Shown one piece after another: positions 24,201 through 39,200 of a stretch of DNA of 64,000 nt. Position 1 is the first letter of the stretch. Every line of letters starts with the position of its first letter. Under the pieces are notes generated by a model that saw nothing but the letters and a program-made list of their open reading frames with translations, searched no databases and was not told the origin of the DNA. Source of the stretch: Sparassis latifolia (taxonomy: Eukaryota > Basidiomycota > Agaricomycetes > Polyporales > Sparassidaceae); assembly GCA_018466975.1 (NCBI GenBank), contig CM031559.1, positions 124,001-188,000 on the forward strand. The letters are read 5' to 3'. Both the position numbers and the translations under genes were made by a program.

Positions 24201-27200
24201 CAACGGCACGCGCGCGCGAGCCGGCACTCCTTCGACACGGCCGTGCGGGCTCCGTCGAAGCAAGCTGCGAGCGCGAGAACGATCGTGGTCCCCACTGATC
24301 GCGCCTCCCGTCGCCGCGCCGCGATCTGCAGATGCACGCACGCGCGGTCCATCTGTGCATGCGCGCACGGAGTCGTTCACGAGCCGGACCGCCAGATAGG
24401 CAGGTCGGGACGCGCCACGCCTCAGCCTTAGACCACCCAGAGCCTCCGACGATGGGCGCCGAGGTGAGTCAGTTCACAACTTCCTCACGACGTCCTACGC
24501 GCAGAACGCCCCTGGACCGCTCGGAGAAGCGCCGGGACCGCGAGGGCTCGTCAGGTCGGCACGTAAAACCGCGCGCTGCCTGGTACCCGCCGTTCGCCAC
24601 GCACGCGTCCCGCACTCGAATAACCGCGAGGCGCCCCAGGCACGCGCCAACGTCGGCCTGCGCGAGCGACGGACATCGCCGCGACTATGCGAGGGGCGCG
24701 CAAACCGGCACACACCACACCGGCTCCGCATGTCCGTCCCCCGCATTTCTCCCGTACGACCCCTCCGGGCGCCGCATCTCTAACCCCCTCGCGAGCGCAT
24801 AACACAGACTACACGGGGCGCATCTGGACCTCCGGAGCCGCCCCGCGCACTTGACGTCGGACGCGGGGCTGCCCACGATCAGGAAACGCGCACCGCGGTA
24901 ACTTCGGTCTCGCAGCGAACTGTAAACGTGTGGTTGGGGCGAAGGGCGAAGGGCGATGATTCTGCGGGTGTGTCGTGCCCCGCTGGATCTACCGTCGTTA
25001 CTCACACGCGTATATTCACATTATTCACATTATTCGGACTATTCGGATGTTCGGATGTAGACGGGGCACAGGGACGCCCCCACGAACCCCGTTCCCGTCC
25101 CGCGCATTCGCAGCCAAGTGAGCGCGCCGTCGTGCAATTTGTTGCTGCCGTCGTGGTGCCCGATATCGTCCGCTGCCGCGCGCCCACCTCGTCCTTCCGG
25201 AGCGCAGCGCAGCGCAGGACGGTCGCAGGTGGCGGCATGGCGCTCTCGCAGCGGTTGGGCAACGCAGCCCTCCCAATGGGGCGCAGGCAGGGCTCCCCTC
25301 CCCACGTCTGCCGCGACTTATAACTCAACACCGCGCCACCACCAACACTCGAGCGCACAGTGTCCTCGGTCCCAGCACCGACAGCCTGCGCGAGCGACGA
25401 AGACCGCATCGAAGACGCGGGCCACGACTAGTACTCGCGGAGAGGGAACCCGCACGAGACCGCACCGCCGGCGTGAGGCGCGAGTTCGAACTTCTCGTGC
25501 AGAGGAGCGGCCCTGCCCCGACGCGCGCTCGGGTATCCTCGACACACAGCCGGGCCGCGCGCGCGCGCCGACGGCGCCGCACTTGGCTGCTCGGGCTGCC
25601 GCCCCCTAGCAGAACGCGTCGCCCGTCCGAAGGGGCGTTCGTATATCCAGATCTCACGCGGAGGGAGCCAGCGAACCGAGGCGTGTGTGCAGCGACGCAC
25701 GTTCGACGCGGCGCACCATCGTAGGTGCGTCCCGGTGGGTTATGCGTTCTGTTGCAGGGTACGGGTACCGCTGGTGTCTTTACTCTTTACGTTTTACACG
25801 TCCACGTCGTGGCGCTCGGTCTTCCCGTCCGCTGCTGAGCGCTGCACACTCCGTCCGTTCGCAGCGCAGGAAGTCGCCCCTCGGCCCAACGAAACGCCCC
25901 CGATGGGACTGTGCAGCTGCGGGGGTTCTTCTTCCTCCCCTCTTGCACGTGCTGCGTCCCTATTGAGCACGGCACGCATGCCGAAGACGAGAACAAGAAC
26001 GAGAGAGGGGTGAGCATTACTGCTGACCGGATCTGATCTGCTGTCGGCTTCTCGGGCTTCTCGGACTTGTTTTCTTTGCGGGGACTTCCGACTCGGGTTC
26101 GGCGGCTGCGCTCTTTAGTCCCCGGCTCATCGGCGTACGCCGCATATCGACGGGCGATGGGCTGCGGATGATATTATCGTCTCTTCTGTCGCGGTGCGAC
26201 ATGCACGGCAGCTTAACGCGACCGGTCTGCGCCGGCGGTGCGACCAACGCCTCGTCCTCTTTCCGTGCGCGCAGGCCTCGCAGCTTCGGGACTTTCGACG
26301 GAGAGACGCACCCGTCGCGAGGGACTGGCGGCCAGCGCTGCGCGCATACAGCGCAGTCTATGGTGTGTTCCCCTAGTCCGTCTTACCGTCATACGCACGT
26401 GCAAGTTCTCAGCCACGGACAACCGTCGATCACCGCTCACTGGGACACGTTTTCCGCATCTCACGTCGACGCGCCGTGGTCGGGTGAGGAACGTGCTCAT
26501 AGGAACGCGATTCGCGTCGCTCCCGCTCGGACCATGCCCCTGGTATTCGTGCGAATTGTGTGTCTCTGCCCGGTACGCACGCGGTCCTCGTCGATCCCGG
26601 CGGCGACAGCGATGGTCCAGCTGCGCTTCCAGCATGGTCGGGCGCGCAGAGGGACCCAGCGTGGAGCCGTGGCCGCCATTAGCCGGCTTCCCATTGGGTC
26701 CCTGGTAGTGGTGGTCCTCGATATCATCGAGATCGCATTGAATGGGCAGATTTCAACAGGTATAAAAGCCTAGCGGAATCGACAGAGGCCCTCCATCGCC
26801 AACCGCCCAACCATCCAACCACCACACCCAGCTTTCTACCACCCCGTAAACCATACCATGGTGCGCCCCACCGCGCTCATACGCGTATCGTACCGATTCC
26901 CCCGACGGCCCGAGCTGCCCCCTTCCCACGTCAAGTGCGCGTCCGCCGCCTCCGGCGTCGGCGCGTGCTCGTACCCGAACTGCGCGTGTAGCGAGGCCCC
27001 CGAGGCTTAGCACCTCCGCCTTCGCATCGTTGGAGCGGTGTTGATCGAGCTTGCGAGGCGGGGCGCGCGACAGTCGGAGGGTCGTGTCGTGTCGTTTGTA
27101 TAAAAGAATTGACGATCTGCTGTTGGACTAGTGTTCCCTCGATCCCTCGGGGAGAATCGAGAGTTGAGAGCTCCACGAGCAAGTGTGTCAGCTGGCCGCC

Positions 27201-30200
27201 TCTAGGCCACGACTGAGCCGCTGGCACTGGCAGAACCGCTTCGCTTCGCTCCGTCGGGGCGGGCGCAGGCTGACCAACCGAGCCACCCGGTAGTTTACGA
27301 ACAGATACACCAACAGGGTGGAACTAATTAGTTCTGGCCGCCGCAGCAACGTGAGCATCGTAGCAAGACCAGTAGGCGATGCACGAAGGACCACCGTCAA
27401 GAGTCTGCAGTCCGCCATTACCGAAGATATTCTCCCCCATCCCCGCTACGTCTTCAGTCAGATGTTCTCATGGGAGCTCCACCCGTCATCCCAGCAAACA
27501 CTGATTTGACAAAAAAAGAACGAAGAAAAGCAAAAGTAAAAGTGCGGGGCAGCGGAACTGCCCTGACGCGACGGACCTCGCACTGGCAGCGAGCCCTTCA
27601 CAAATCACACTATGCCCAGTACCTCGTGCTCATGAGGTCGTATGCGCGCACAGTCCGCGGAGGAACGAACGCTCACATTGCACTGGAGCGGGACGGCTGA
27701 CGTGACTTCACCAGTTAGCTCCCCTCGTGAGATAGAGAGCGGCAGCGAGTGTGCTTCGTTACGCGCGATGCAGGGTATCGTATATCACGGGTGCTACGTA
27801 CTGGAAACCAGAAGTGTGAGCAAAACAGGAAGGGTAAAGAGAGTCCTAAGAGACCCAGCGAAACAGGAGATACCACACACCATACAATCGACCCGACGCC
27901 TACGTACTCCTCGTTCTGACGCTCGTCCGCGCCACCTTTCTGTGAGAGTGCACATCGGGGCTGACGAGGCGGATGCAGAACGGTCAACAGTAGACTAGAA
28001 TGAGAGAACGTGTATACCCTGCCTAGTGGTGCAAACGCCCAGATCGAGACCGAGAGCGGCGTCAGAGATCGAGAGACGGATGCATCGAAACGGACGAAAC
28101 TCACCTGATATTTCCGATCCGCCAGTCTGTACGCTGCAAACGTCGAGATCGCCCAGGAGTAAATTGCGCACGCATGTGTCTTCTCGTCGGTGCATCAGGC
28201 ACGCAGATGTGGTAGTGGCCCTCGCGAGTTGGCGCGGAGGATGTCTTTGAAGATCGCGAGGGGCCTTGAACTGTTATGTTGCATCTGCGGTGCGAAGGTG
28301 ATCGAGCTTCCTGTACGGTGCAGAAAAACACATCGGGACTCCTCATCAGTGTCTAGAACTGATATTTCAAGTTTGGGGTTTAGGATTTTATCAAGCGGTC
28401 ATGCACGATCCAATTCGAAGAAAATGAGACGCAACGACCCACTCGTCTCCACGAGAACGGCGGGGATTGATTATAGCGCGGACGAAGTTCGCGACCTTGC
28501 GGATGAATCCGTCGGGAGGGTCCGAGCAATGGGAGGCATATCGCTGTGTGTTTTGCCACGTGCAAGAAGTAAGGTGGAGGGAGATCTGATGCACGATAGG
28601 GGAGTGCAGCGGGCACGTTTGGACGTAGTGGACTCGGGAATACCTCTAATCATCGTTCTTTCGCCAGAAAATGCCCTCTGACTTGACGCAGAAGGAGACC
28701 GCATTCCACATTCTAGAAGAACGTGGACGCTGGTAAGCGACACTTAAGCAGTGCGTAGCTCCTCCGCCAAGGAGCAGCCGGGTTCAGCAGAACGGTCTTG
28801 TGAAACCCGGCGCGATTCCACTAGTCTTTGGTGAAGTGCAACGTACCCAGCCCGCCTGCAGTGTTGGACCTACCGCTCCTTAACCCCCACGTTGTCGCTC
28901 TGCCTAGAATATCGAACGCGACGGGCAGGTTGGGACGTTTAGACCAAGTTGTCGCGCTCATATGATCTCACCTTAACTCCGTGCTGTACTGTGTCGACCT
29001 CTTCTTCTCGATGCCTCCGCGCCACTGTACATGCTGCAGCTCAAGCGGACCGTGAGGTTCCCGGGCGCTGTAGCCGTCGCACATATTATGCGCTCCTTCC
29101 TTGTCCGCAGGAATGCAGCAGCCACGTTGCGGGAGAAGATTTGTGGGCCCGTCGTTTTATTCCTCCTCTCAATCTCACGGCGAGTGACCAGTGTGTACGC
29201 ACCTGGAATCGTGTGGGACTGGCACTGGGCGTATTCATTCTATAAGGCGGAATATCCGTGCAGAGCGCTGGGTGCGTTCCTGGACGGGACATTAGCGCCA
29301 TGTTGAAGATTGCGGAGGTGTCGCGTCTAGTGAATGGATCTGTTAAATATGTGTTTTCCCTCAGACATAGTAAGTACATGTAAAAAGAAATGGATCCTGA
29401 TATCGTGCAAACGAGCTAGGACATTCACACTGGTATTTGAAGTGTGCGCCGTTTCCATCTAAGCGTAAAGTCCCGGTTCCGGGGCGTTTTCCTCGTAAAT
29501 ACTGGCTCCACAGCGGAAGAGCAATACAAAATACAACGTTGCACTCATCCTAGTATTCAAGCTAAACGGCGTTACGAACAAAATTCAGACCGAATAGAGG
29601 TGCAAATCATTGGATGTGCTTACCAAAGGTCGACGCACACAGTATACGGCCTGCACAAACTGTTGTTTATCCCAGCCGTAGAGTTTTTGCTTCCACCCCT
29701 CTGTGGACATCTGGCTGACCGGACCCCTGCACGACGGTTGTGACACGACGAACACGAGCAAGATCTCGACACCGGAGAAGACGGGCTTCTTATGAACGAT
29801 GTCGTGTAAAGGGAGACGAATACCTTCGAGCTGCCTCAAGCCGTCCACCAATGTAACGTTGCGAAGGTGAGGCGAGGTGAGCTGTAAGAGGAGCGGAATA
29901 AGGGACAGATCACCCTGCTCGAGTGCAAATGCGCGCAAAGATGTGCACGAAGAAAGATCGATGTGGTCAGTGAAGTTTGAACCTAAACCTGACGCGACTG
30001 TGAGTGACAGGATTCGTAAATGCTTGGCACTTACCCCCTTCCTTCCCGTAGAAGCCCAAGCCTAAACGTTCTAGAGAGGGCCCCAAGGCACTTATTAATC
30101 GGCCAACGTTCGGAAGATCACTGTCCTTCGTGATGCTGAGGCTCAATGTTCGCAGCGAAGACGCATGGCCAATCCAGCGGACGAAGTTGAGTGTAGGACA

Positions 30201-33200
30201 AGCATGTGTCGGACTGCGACCCAATGCAAATGGGCGATCCAATACAAACGCATGATCCAACACAAATGAACGAAGCCGGGCCAGACATGAGCTAGGAGGT
30301 ATCACAACCCCATCCCATGGGCCAACTTGGCGCACGAGTTTAGCCGGTTCGGCGGATAATTCAAACTGTTCAATCAAGAGATTGTCCAAATTTTTGAACA
30401 AAGAGACGTATTCGACGAATCCGCGGAGCGGGAGAGTGCAGTGCATCACGTTCAGCGTTCTGACAGAAGGAAACCGGGGGTGCAGGTACGGAAAGAATTT
30501 ATCCCCGTCATACCGCGCGAAATCTCGCACACCCCTGAGCGTGAGGGTGCGCAAGGCCGTGAGACGAGTGGGTAGAAGAACAGGAACCGTGTAGATCCAA
30601 TCATTTTGCAATTGGCCTCCCAGGGTGCTGACGCGCAGCTCATGTATCCATGGCCCAGCTTCAGGACGGGCGTCCAAAAGCCACAAAAGTTCATAGAACC
30701 TATGCTCGCCGGCCAACGATATCCTGCGAAAGAGGCGAGCCTGGCTGAGGCCACGCCACCCATGGCAAGTAAGGGTCAAAGCGACGAGTGAGCCGCGATC
30801 ATCGATGAGGTATTCCACTATGTGAGAACGAAGCTCGAGTGGGAGAGAATAGATACCCTTGGTATACGGCATGCCCCGGCTGAGAAGAGAAGTCGGACTT
30901 TGCAGGTAAGTTTCGCAACACAAGAAGAAATTTAGTACTGACGATGATTCAGAACCACTCTACAATGCTTCGTATTACTAGACAATCCTCGTCGATGTCA
31001 GTCAGTGGGCAGACGAATACTTGAACAGCCCGAGGTATTGGGCTGTGTGAAGAAGACGAAGCGAAGAGAATAATGCGATATTAAGGGTTTAGAGGACGCC
31101 TTTATACAAGTCCACAACAATGAAGTTCCCAAACTGTGCTTGATCCTTTGTTCTGTTTCAAGCGTGTATTGTAATCGGTTGCAGTCTGACTCAGATCTCC
31201 AGATCTGCGAACTCGTTGGCATAGCAGAAGATAAGAAACAGGAAACCCTCAGACTGTCCGTAACCATGGAAGCCTTGAGTAGTATATCTGTTAGTAAAGT
31301 CCGAGTCGCTTGCAATATCCAGATCGAAGTCCTCCTGAGCGTTGAACTGACTACTCGGAGTTTTTAAGCACCAATACAACGGGCCTGAGTTTTCTGACTC
31401 GTGGAAAACATCTACGCCAAGAGATATAGACACACTACGCACATTTCCGATACCGGTTTGGCTCGAGGCGAAGCGACAAAAAGCCAGGCTCGGAGTCACT
31501 GTGACCCCGCCTAGGATGCGCACCGCAGAACAGACGGTTCCGCGAGCGAGATGCGAGGTACTCCAGGAAGACGAGAAACAACCTGACAATCGAAGCTTAA
31601 ACGTTCCAATTAGCCTGGCATCTAAGAGACAATCCATGTAGGTCAGTACAGTATTGCAAGAGACCTCTCCCAAGTCGTCTTCCGTCGCAGCACGATCGGG
31701 ATTGGAAGATCTCCAGGACGACGAGCGGGACAGCTCGAGGCGTCAAGTAGAGAACCTGCGCTCTTCCATAAATTCCCTCAAGCTTCAAATTTCAGTGGTG
31801 GAGAAAGGCTGCTGCCCAGCCTGAGCCTCTGGTGCTCTTCTCCCAGGCGAGAGGATATACAGACGAAGCAACACGCGCGAGCTAGCTGGAAACTGGAAAG
31901 AGGGCGAAGTAGCCATGAGGACAGCTGAAGAGGACGTGGCGTCTCTTTCCGATCAGTACTAGTGGGAGGAACCCTAACCCTCATGCATGCTGCCGGGTCG
32001 TAGTCTTGCAAGCGTCAACGCACAGGGACGCCCACTTCGTTCTCTAAAGCGGCGAGGCTATATTTTTGGCGGGAGGATTACTCAACGCGTCTACCACTGG
32101 AACCCAACGATCGTGGGCACCGTCCTCACCTCCATGTCAGCCACCGTCCTCACCTCAGTGTCAGCTACCACCCTCAATCCGTTGATTATGACAATATGCA
32201 GAACGACGAGGTTGTATTTCGGCGGGAGAATGCCCTGGCTGAGGGTATTTTCTCACCGAAATACAACCTCGTAGTTCTCGAGACTCTGATAATAATGACT
32301 TGAGGTGCCGTTGTTCAGCCTGGTTCTGTGCATTTCGAGTTCGCGTGCGGCACGATATTGTAAACATATCGAGTCCTCCGGCTCAGTTGGGCTTACCGCG
32401 GTGGAGGTTCCTGGTGATGGCAGGTGGCGGGGAGAATGGGAGAGGCATTCAAGTTAAATGTCCGTGTGATCTCATGAGCAGGGACCTTTGACTCGTACGT
32501 TCTGAAAATGTATATAGGAAGGAAAAACTCATATTGATAGCCTGTGTGACATGCTGGGCCAGTTCTGAACTCAGCTTGTCATCACTCTCATGGTGGTGGT
32601 AGACACGGAACTGCATGCAATTATTGCAATAACCAATATCCCTGTTCGCCGATAACTATTTCTCCGGTAGGCAAACGATCATTTGGAACGTCGCGATCGC
32701 AACCTTTTCATGAGCATTCTCCGGACTGGTCAAACAGTGAATAGGGCATGCGCACTACCACCGCACCAAATGCCCAGTGAACTTCGGCGAGCTACTATTG
32801 TCCGCACGGCGATCCTCACCTGTCAACCACCTGCTCAATCCATTCGGCTTGACTGCCGTGGCCATGGCCATTCGCTTCAAAGGGCCGCCGACTAGCAATC
32901 GAATCCCCACAAAGCGTTTTGTCGTATCGAGTCGATACAGCCGTGCGCTTTGTGGCTGTCCGATGACGCGTCCGCTCTATTATCCACAAGCGCCGGCTGC
33001 GCTTTGCTGTGGCATCGGCCAGGCAGGTATATATAAGACGCGTCCACCTCCTCAGACCTTTCTTCACCCCAACCACTCAGCTTCCACTTCAACACAACCC
33101 GCTTGGCCACCGTACGCTCTTCATAGAGCTAACGTGTGCGGTTCGCGGTACCCCCGCGAACCACACGCGCTAGCCCTCTGGAGTATCGCGTTGGATTCGG

Positions 33201-36200
33201 GGCGAGAAGGTGCGTCGCACCGTGTCGTGGCTCGGGGCCACTACGACCGCAGGCGCCAGCCCTCTGAAGCGGCGCGTTAGGTCGGCTCGAGAAGGTGCGT
33301 TCTCTAAGGGTTATTGCTCGCGGCCTCCACCACTCGTGTGGACTAGGAAAAAAAGCACGCGCGCTCTTCGCAGAGCTAGCGCGTGCGGGTCCGCGGTACC
33401 CGCACCCCTCCTCACACTTTCTTCACCATCACGTCCGCTTCAGGTTCTCACACAACCCTCCGCGCCACCATACGCTCTTCGTAGAGCTAACGTGTGCGGT
33501 TCGCGGTACCCGCGAACCACACGCGCTAGCCCTCTGAAGTGTCCCGTTGGGGTGGGTTGAGAAGGTGCGTCGCGACGTGTTATTATTGCTTAGGGCCTAT
33601 GAACGCAGGCGCTAGCCCTCTGAGGTGTCGCGTTAGGTCGAGAAGGTGTGCGACGTGTTATTGCTCGTGGCCACTTTGGGCAGTGCAGAAGTTTTAGTTG
33701 GCGGCTGGGCTCGGACATCCGGTGTGGCCCGGGAGGATGTCGTCAACTTCGCGTTCTGCGGTTCCATAGTAGGAGCCGCGGTTGAGCACGCGGGTACAGA
33801 CGAACCTCCGGAGCGGCTTGGCTTCGGGCATCGTTCTGCAAACTTCTCAGGCCATCGCGCACTCGGGTCTGTCCTACCTACGCAATTAAACGGCTCTGCC
33901 GCTGGTACGCGCCCACCGACGTCGCTCCTTCACGTCATCTCGCACCACTTCACCACTGCATCATACACTCATGGCGTATATCCGCCGGACACGCTGCTCC
34001 AGCCCCGCGGGCAGCCAGTCTGGAGGTCAGCCGCGCGGCGTCATGCACATGTATCTGCGAAGCCTGTCGCCGTTTACCCACCGCATACCGCTTGGCCGCT
34101 TGGTAGGGAGGTCGGACGACGCGCCTTCCCGTTCTGTTCGGGATCTAGCTGAATACCGACAATCGAGACGACAAGCGTGCAGACGCGCCGCCGGGCACGA
34201 CCGAGTTCACGAAGGGCACGCGGAACAGGGGTGCGCGGGAATCAAGTCGTACAGCGGCAGCGTCTGGCAAAAGACGCCATGCACAAAACTGAGGTACAAC
34301 AGGTAGTTGTCGACGTGAGCCTGGACCCGCACGATCACGTCGTGAAACCGGCCGGCAAGTGCGGTATTGCGACATTCGACGAAGAAGAGGGCGCGGGGGA
34401 CGATGATGCAGCTGCCCTCATCGAGAAGCTTGTGGAGGTCCCGGCTTAGGGGCACGATATTGCGAACATCGTGTATCGCGGATGCCTTGTTCGGAGGGAA
34501 GGGAGAACGTAGCTTGCACGCTATTTGATGGTGGCCGTGCGGGAACTCGTAAGAGGCGAAAACGACGACGACGGACAGCATACCAAGAAGCTTCGTCCTG
34601 AGGAACGACGTGTGCGGCCTCCAGCGGGGCGTTGATCCCAGATACCATGCAGACAGACTGGTAGCAGACGAGTTTCGATATGGCTGAGAATGAGGTCACT
34701 TCGGGTTGTCCGATGTCTTTGAATGTCGCCGGAGGGGGCGGAAACTTTCCACGGCGAGCCACTCAGGAGGAGGGGTCCACGCCCGAAACGAGGAACATAC
34801 AGGATAGCCTGAGTTCGCGGGTGCGCTTTCATCCTGGAGATGGAAGTAATATCTCTCGCCCGTCAAGTAGTCTGCCAAGCCAGTCACGACCTGGTCGCCG
34901 CGAGGGGCAGAGGTAGATAGAAAGCCAGATTTTTCCGTCAGTGCTTCGCAAGCCCGGAGCGCGATAAAATGCAACAGGCCGAGCGGCCCTCCAGGTTGTT
35001 CGCGCAGGGAACAAGAAGGGTCGGCGCGCGTGGCGATGGAGGAATAGTGTCGGTCCGAGTTCGTCGGTAGGAGGTGCTGGAGGAAGTCGAGGCTTGGGCC
35101 CGGGCATGATGGTGAAAGGCAAAAGTGGCAGTACGTGGAGATTTGAAGGCACGGAAAAGTGTGGACGGATTGACGAATAGAATATAGGAGTCTTGAGTCT
35201 TGCTCGTTAGTGGAAAGGAATACACATATGTAGGAGGAGTCTTGAGTCTGCTATGTTTTACGCGACATACCTGATTCCGAGAGTGTCGCATCAAAGCACG
35301 TGCACTAAGATCTCCATCCCGATCAACGGTTCAGTTTCCGTGACCCACAGCTCGCGTTCAAGGCGCAGTATGTACTATGAGGGTCCTCTTTCTGGCGGTG
35401 TGCTGGCCGACACAAACGAGTTTCCTGGCTCGGTGTACAGCCGATGCGCGTCTCTTTCGTCTCCTTCGTGTGGACGTACAATAGCCTTTTCCTTTGCTGT
35501 GCGGAGGGGGAGCAGGGCGGAGGAGCTGGCCTACTAGTACTTGCTCAAAACATAGAGATCCCAGCTCTCCGCGAGATCGAAGATATCCAGGCGCACAGCC
35601 TCACGAGGCCTCCTGGATTCCCTCGTACACAAACTTCAAAATTCCGCGTCCCTCTGACCGAGAACTTCAGCTGCTGCTGCATACGAACCGCGTACTCTGC
35701 CTCGCGTCGCAAATCAAATCGACGAACTTGGATTCTCCTTTACATGCAGACATCACCCTCTGCATCTATCAACGACTGCAGCTGCTTCCGATCCGCGTAC
35801 TCTGTACACCTCGTCTCATCTTGCCTCGCACATTCAGTCGACGCCCGCTCCAATGACGCGGAGGGAGATGATGGATGGGGCACTAAGCCTTCGGGGCCTC
35901 GCCGCACGCGCAGCTGGGGTAGGAACATGCTCCGACGCCGGAGGCTGCGGACGCGCACTTGACGTTGGAAGGGGGCTGCTCAGGCTGCTCGGAAGAGTCA
36001 GTACGGCACGGGGTACGTGCAGTGGATTGCGCACCATGGTAAACTTCGGGGCTGGCGGTGGTGGTATAGAAGAATAGGTGTGTGGCTCGGTTGGGTGAGT
36101 GGGTGATGGAGAGCCTCCGACGATGCTGGAGGTGTTTTATACCTCCTCGGGTGCTGCAGGACCTGCTGCGACACCATGTTAGGACGCCACGGGCCGCGGC

Positions 36201-39200
36201 GGACGAGAGAGCAAATCGAGTCCAGCGCATTTGCACGGGCGCGATCGGGTGTGCGTCATGCTGTGCACGCGATCGAGGATCCCGGCAGAACGCTGCTGTC
36301 GGGACCCAATAGGAAGTCGGCTAATGGCGAGCACCCTGCGTTTTCCACCCAGCACTGGTTCTACCCTGCATTAAGTGACTGCAGATGGACCAGCTTCGCT
36401 GCCGTTATGGCCTGGCCGAGCAGACATATCCCAAGGCCTTGATTCGACCAGAAGTGAAAGGTGCGACGCCGACACGTTCCTAGCATCGGATTGCGTACCT
36501 CACTCGTGCGCACTGACGATCGTTCTCACCGTGCGATACAGGAAATAATTTCCAGTTTCTTCCAGAAATGGAGAGATACCCTGAATCGACGCTGCTCAGA
36601 AATGGTACTACTCGGAGTGGGCAATGGCTACATTTGAAGAGCAGACCGCCACAACTCCACAATTCATGCCGTCTCGACAGGGCACGACGCAGCAGTCTGA
36701 CATGCGTAAGTACATCTCTACACTGGCTGCTGGCTCGTCGAATCCAACCCTATCGCAAAACGGACGTAAACACTCCAATTGCACGTGCACCGATTTGACG
36801 GTGAGAGAGCAGAGCTTTTGGAGCGTAGATATCGAGCCGGGTGGGAGGCCGGGGGTACTTGGAGGAAGTGCCGACGACGGGCGTTGGGGGTTGGAGGACG
36901 TCGCGCCCCGCGCCAGCTGTGGTGCATATACGCGATGAACCTAGGATGCAGAGGTGCGAGACGACGTGGGGGAACACCGTCGGCGGGCATGTACGGATCC
37001 CAACAGCGACTTCGTTGCGGAAGCCAGACAGACCCGGGTGCGCGCGACGGCCTGAGAGACTGTGCAGATGTGCTCGACTGCAGCTCGTACGACGGCCTTG
37101 AGCCACCGAGCGCGAAGTCGACGACGTCCTCCCGGGCCACATCTGATGTCCGGGCCCAGCGCGGTAGCCAAGGCCTCTGCAGTGCCCAAAGTGGCCCCGA
37201 GCAACGACACGTCGCACACCTTCTCGACCCAACGCGATCTGCGGTCGTAGTGGCCCCGAGCAACAACACGTTGCGACGCACCTTCTCGCCCCAACCCAAC
37301 GCGACACTCCAGAGGGCTAGCGCGTGTGGTTCGCGGGTACCGCGAACCGCACACGTTAGCTCTGCGAAGAGCGCGGTGGCGTAGAGGGTTGTGTGAGAAC
37401 CTGAAGCGGACGTGATGGTGAAGAAAGTGTGAGGAGGGCGCGGGTACCGCGGACCCGCACGCCCTAGCTCTGCGAAGGGCGCGCGTGCGTTACGTTATTC
37501 CTAGTCCACACGAGTGGTGGTGGCCGCGAGCAATAACACCGAGGGAACGCACCTTCTCGAGCCGACCTAACGCGCCACTTCAAGTTCAGAGGGCTGGCGC
37601 CTGCGGTCGTATGGCCCCGAGCAACGACACGATGCGACGCACCTTCTCGCCCCCGATCCAACGCGACACTTCAGAGGGCTAGCGCGTGTGGTTCGCGGGT
37701 ACCGCGAACCGCACACGTTAGCTCTGTGAAGAGCGTACGGTGGCCAAGCGGGTTGTGTTGAAGCGGAAGCTGAGGGGAAAGCTGCGTGCGTACTGAGTAC
37801 CGAGTGGTTGGGGTGAAGAAAGGTCTGAGGAGAAGTACAGTAAACGCGTCTTATATACCTGGCCGGTGCCACCTCAAAGCGCGGCCGGCGTTTGTGGACA
37901 ATAGAACGGATGCGTCATCGGACAGCCACAAAGCGCATGGCTGTATCGACTCGATACGGCAGAGCGCTTTGTGGCGATCCGATTGCTAGTCTGTACTGCT
38001 CAGGGGCACTTTGAAGCGAATGGCCATGGCCATGCGCAGCCATGGTAGTCAAGCCGGTCGCAGATTGTCATGATGAGGGCGGTGGTTGACGTGTTTTACC
38101 GTTCGTTGTTCCCATCCCACCATCTGCACACCACCAGGGACCTCCGCCGCGGTAAGCACCACTCACCTGGAGGACTCAATGTACTTACAACATCGTGCCG
38201 CACGCGAACTTGAGCTTGTATCACGACGCGCAGAACCAGGCAGAACAACGGCACCTCAGCATCGTTACTATCCGAATCTCGCAAACGACGAGGCTATATT
38301 TCGGTAAGAAAATATCTTCAGCATCGTCATGTGGAGACTTCTTCTTGCCGAAAGATAACCTCGATGAGAGTATTCTCCCGCTGAAATATAGCCTCGTCGT
38401 CCTGCATATTGTCGTGATCGATGGATCGCGGGTGATGGTTGGGTGAGGACGGTGCTCACGATGGTCGGCTCCCAGTGTTGAGTAGATCCTCCCGCTGAAA
38501 TACAGCCTCGCCGCTTTAGAGAACGAAGTGGGCTTCCCAGTGCGTTGACAAGTACTTACTTGCAAGACTACGACCAGCATGCGTTGGAGAGCGATGACAA
38601 GGAACTTGGAAGTTCAGGCGCGCGCGTTCCTCGACCGCACGGAGGGTTAGGGTTCCTCCTAGTCTCCCAAAGACAGACTGACACTCTGCTTCAACCTTCG
38701 TTCCTCAGGATATCCGTGTCTGACGCTGTTCTCATCGCCACGAGTTCCAATTTCCAGCCAGCTCGCGCGTGTTCCTTCGTCTATCCTCTCGCCCGGGAGA
38801 GGCGCAGCAGATACTCAGGCTGGGCGTCAGCCTTTCTCCACCACCGAAACTTGAAGTCTGAGGGAATTTATGGAAGAGCGGGGCGAGGAGATTCAATTAT
38901 TCAATATCCAGGTCTGTCGCGTTCTCTACTTGCCACCTCGAGTTGTCCCGCTCACCGCCCTGGAGATCTTCCAATCCCAGATCGTGCTGTGGCGGAAGAC
39001 GACTTGGGGGAGGTCTCTTGCGATACTGTACTGACGTACATGGATTCCTATTCGATGCGAGGCTAATTGGGATGTTCAAGCTTCGATTATCAGGTTGCTT
39101 CTAGCCGGCGTCTCCCTGGAGTCGCGTCTCGCTCGCGGAATCGTGGGTCCTGCGGTGTGCATCTTCTCCGTCGTCCGTCTGTATCTTGTGTTACGTTGCG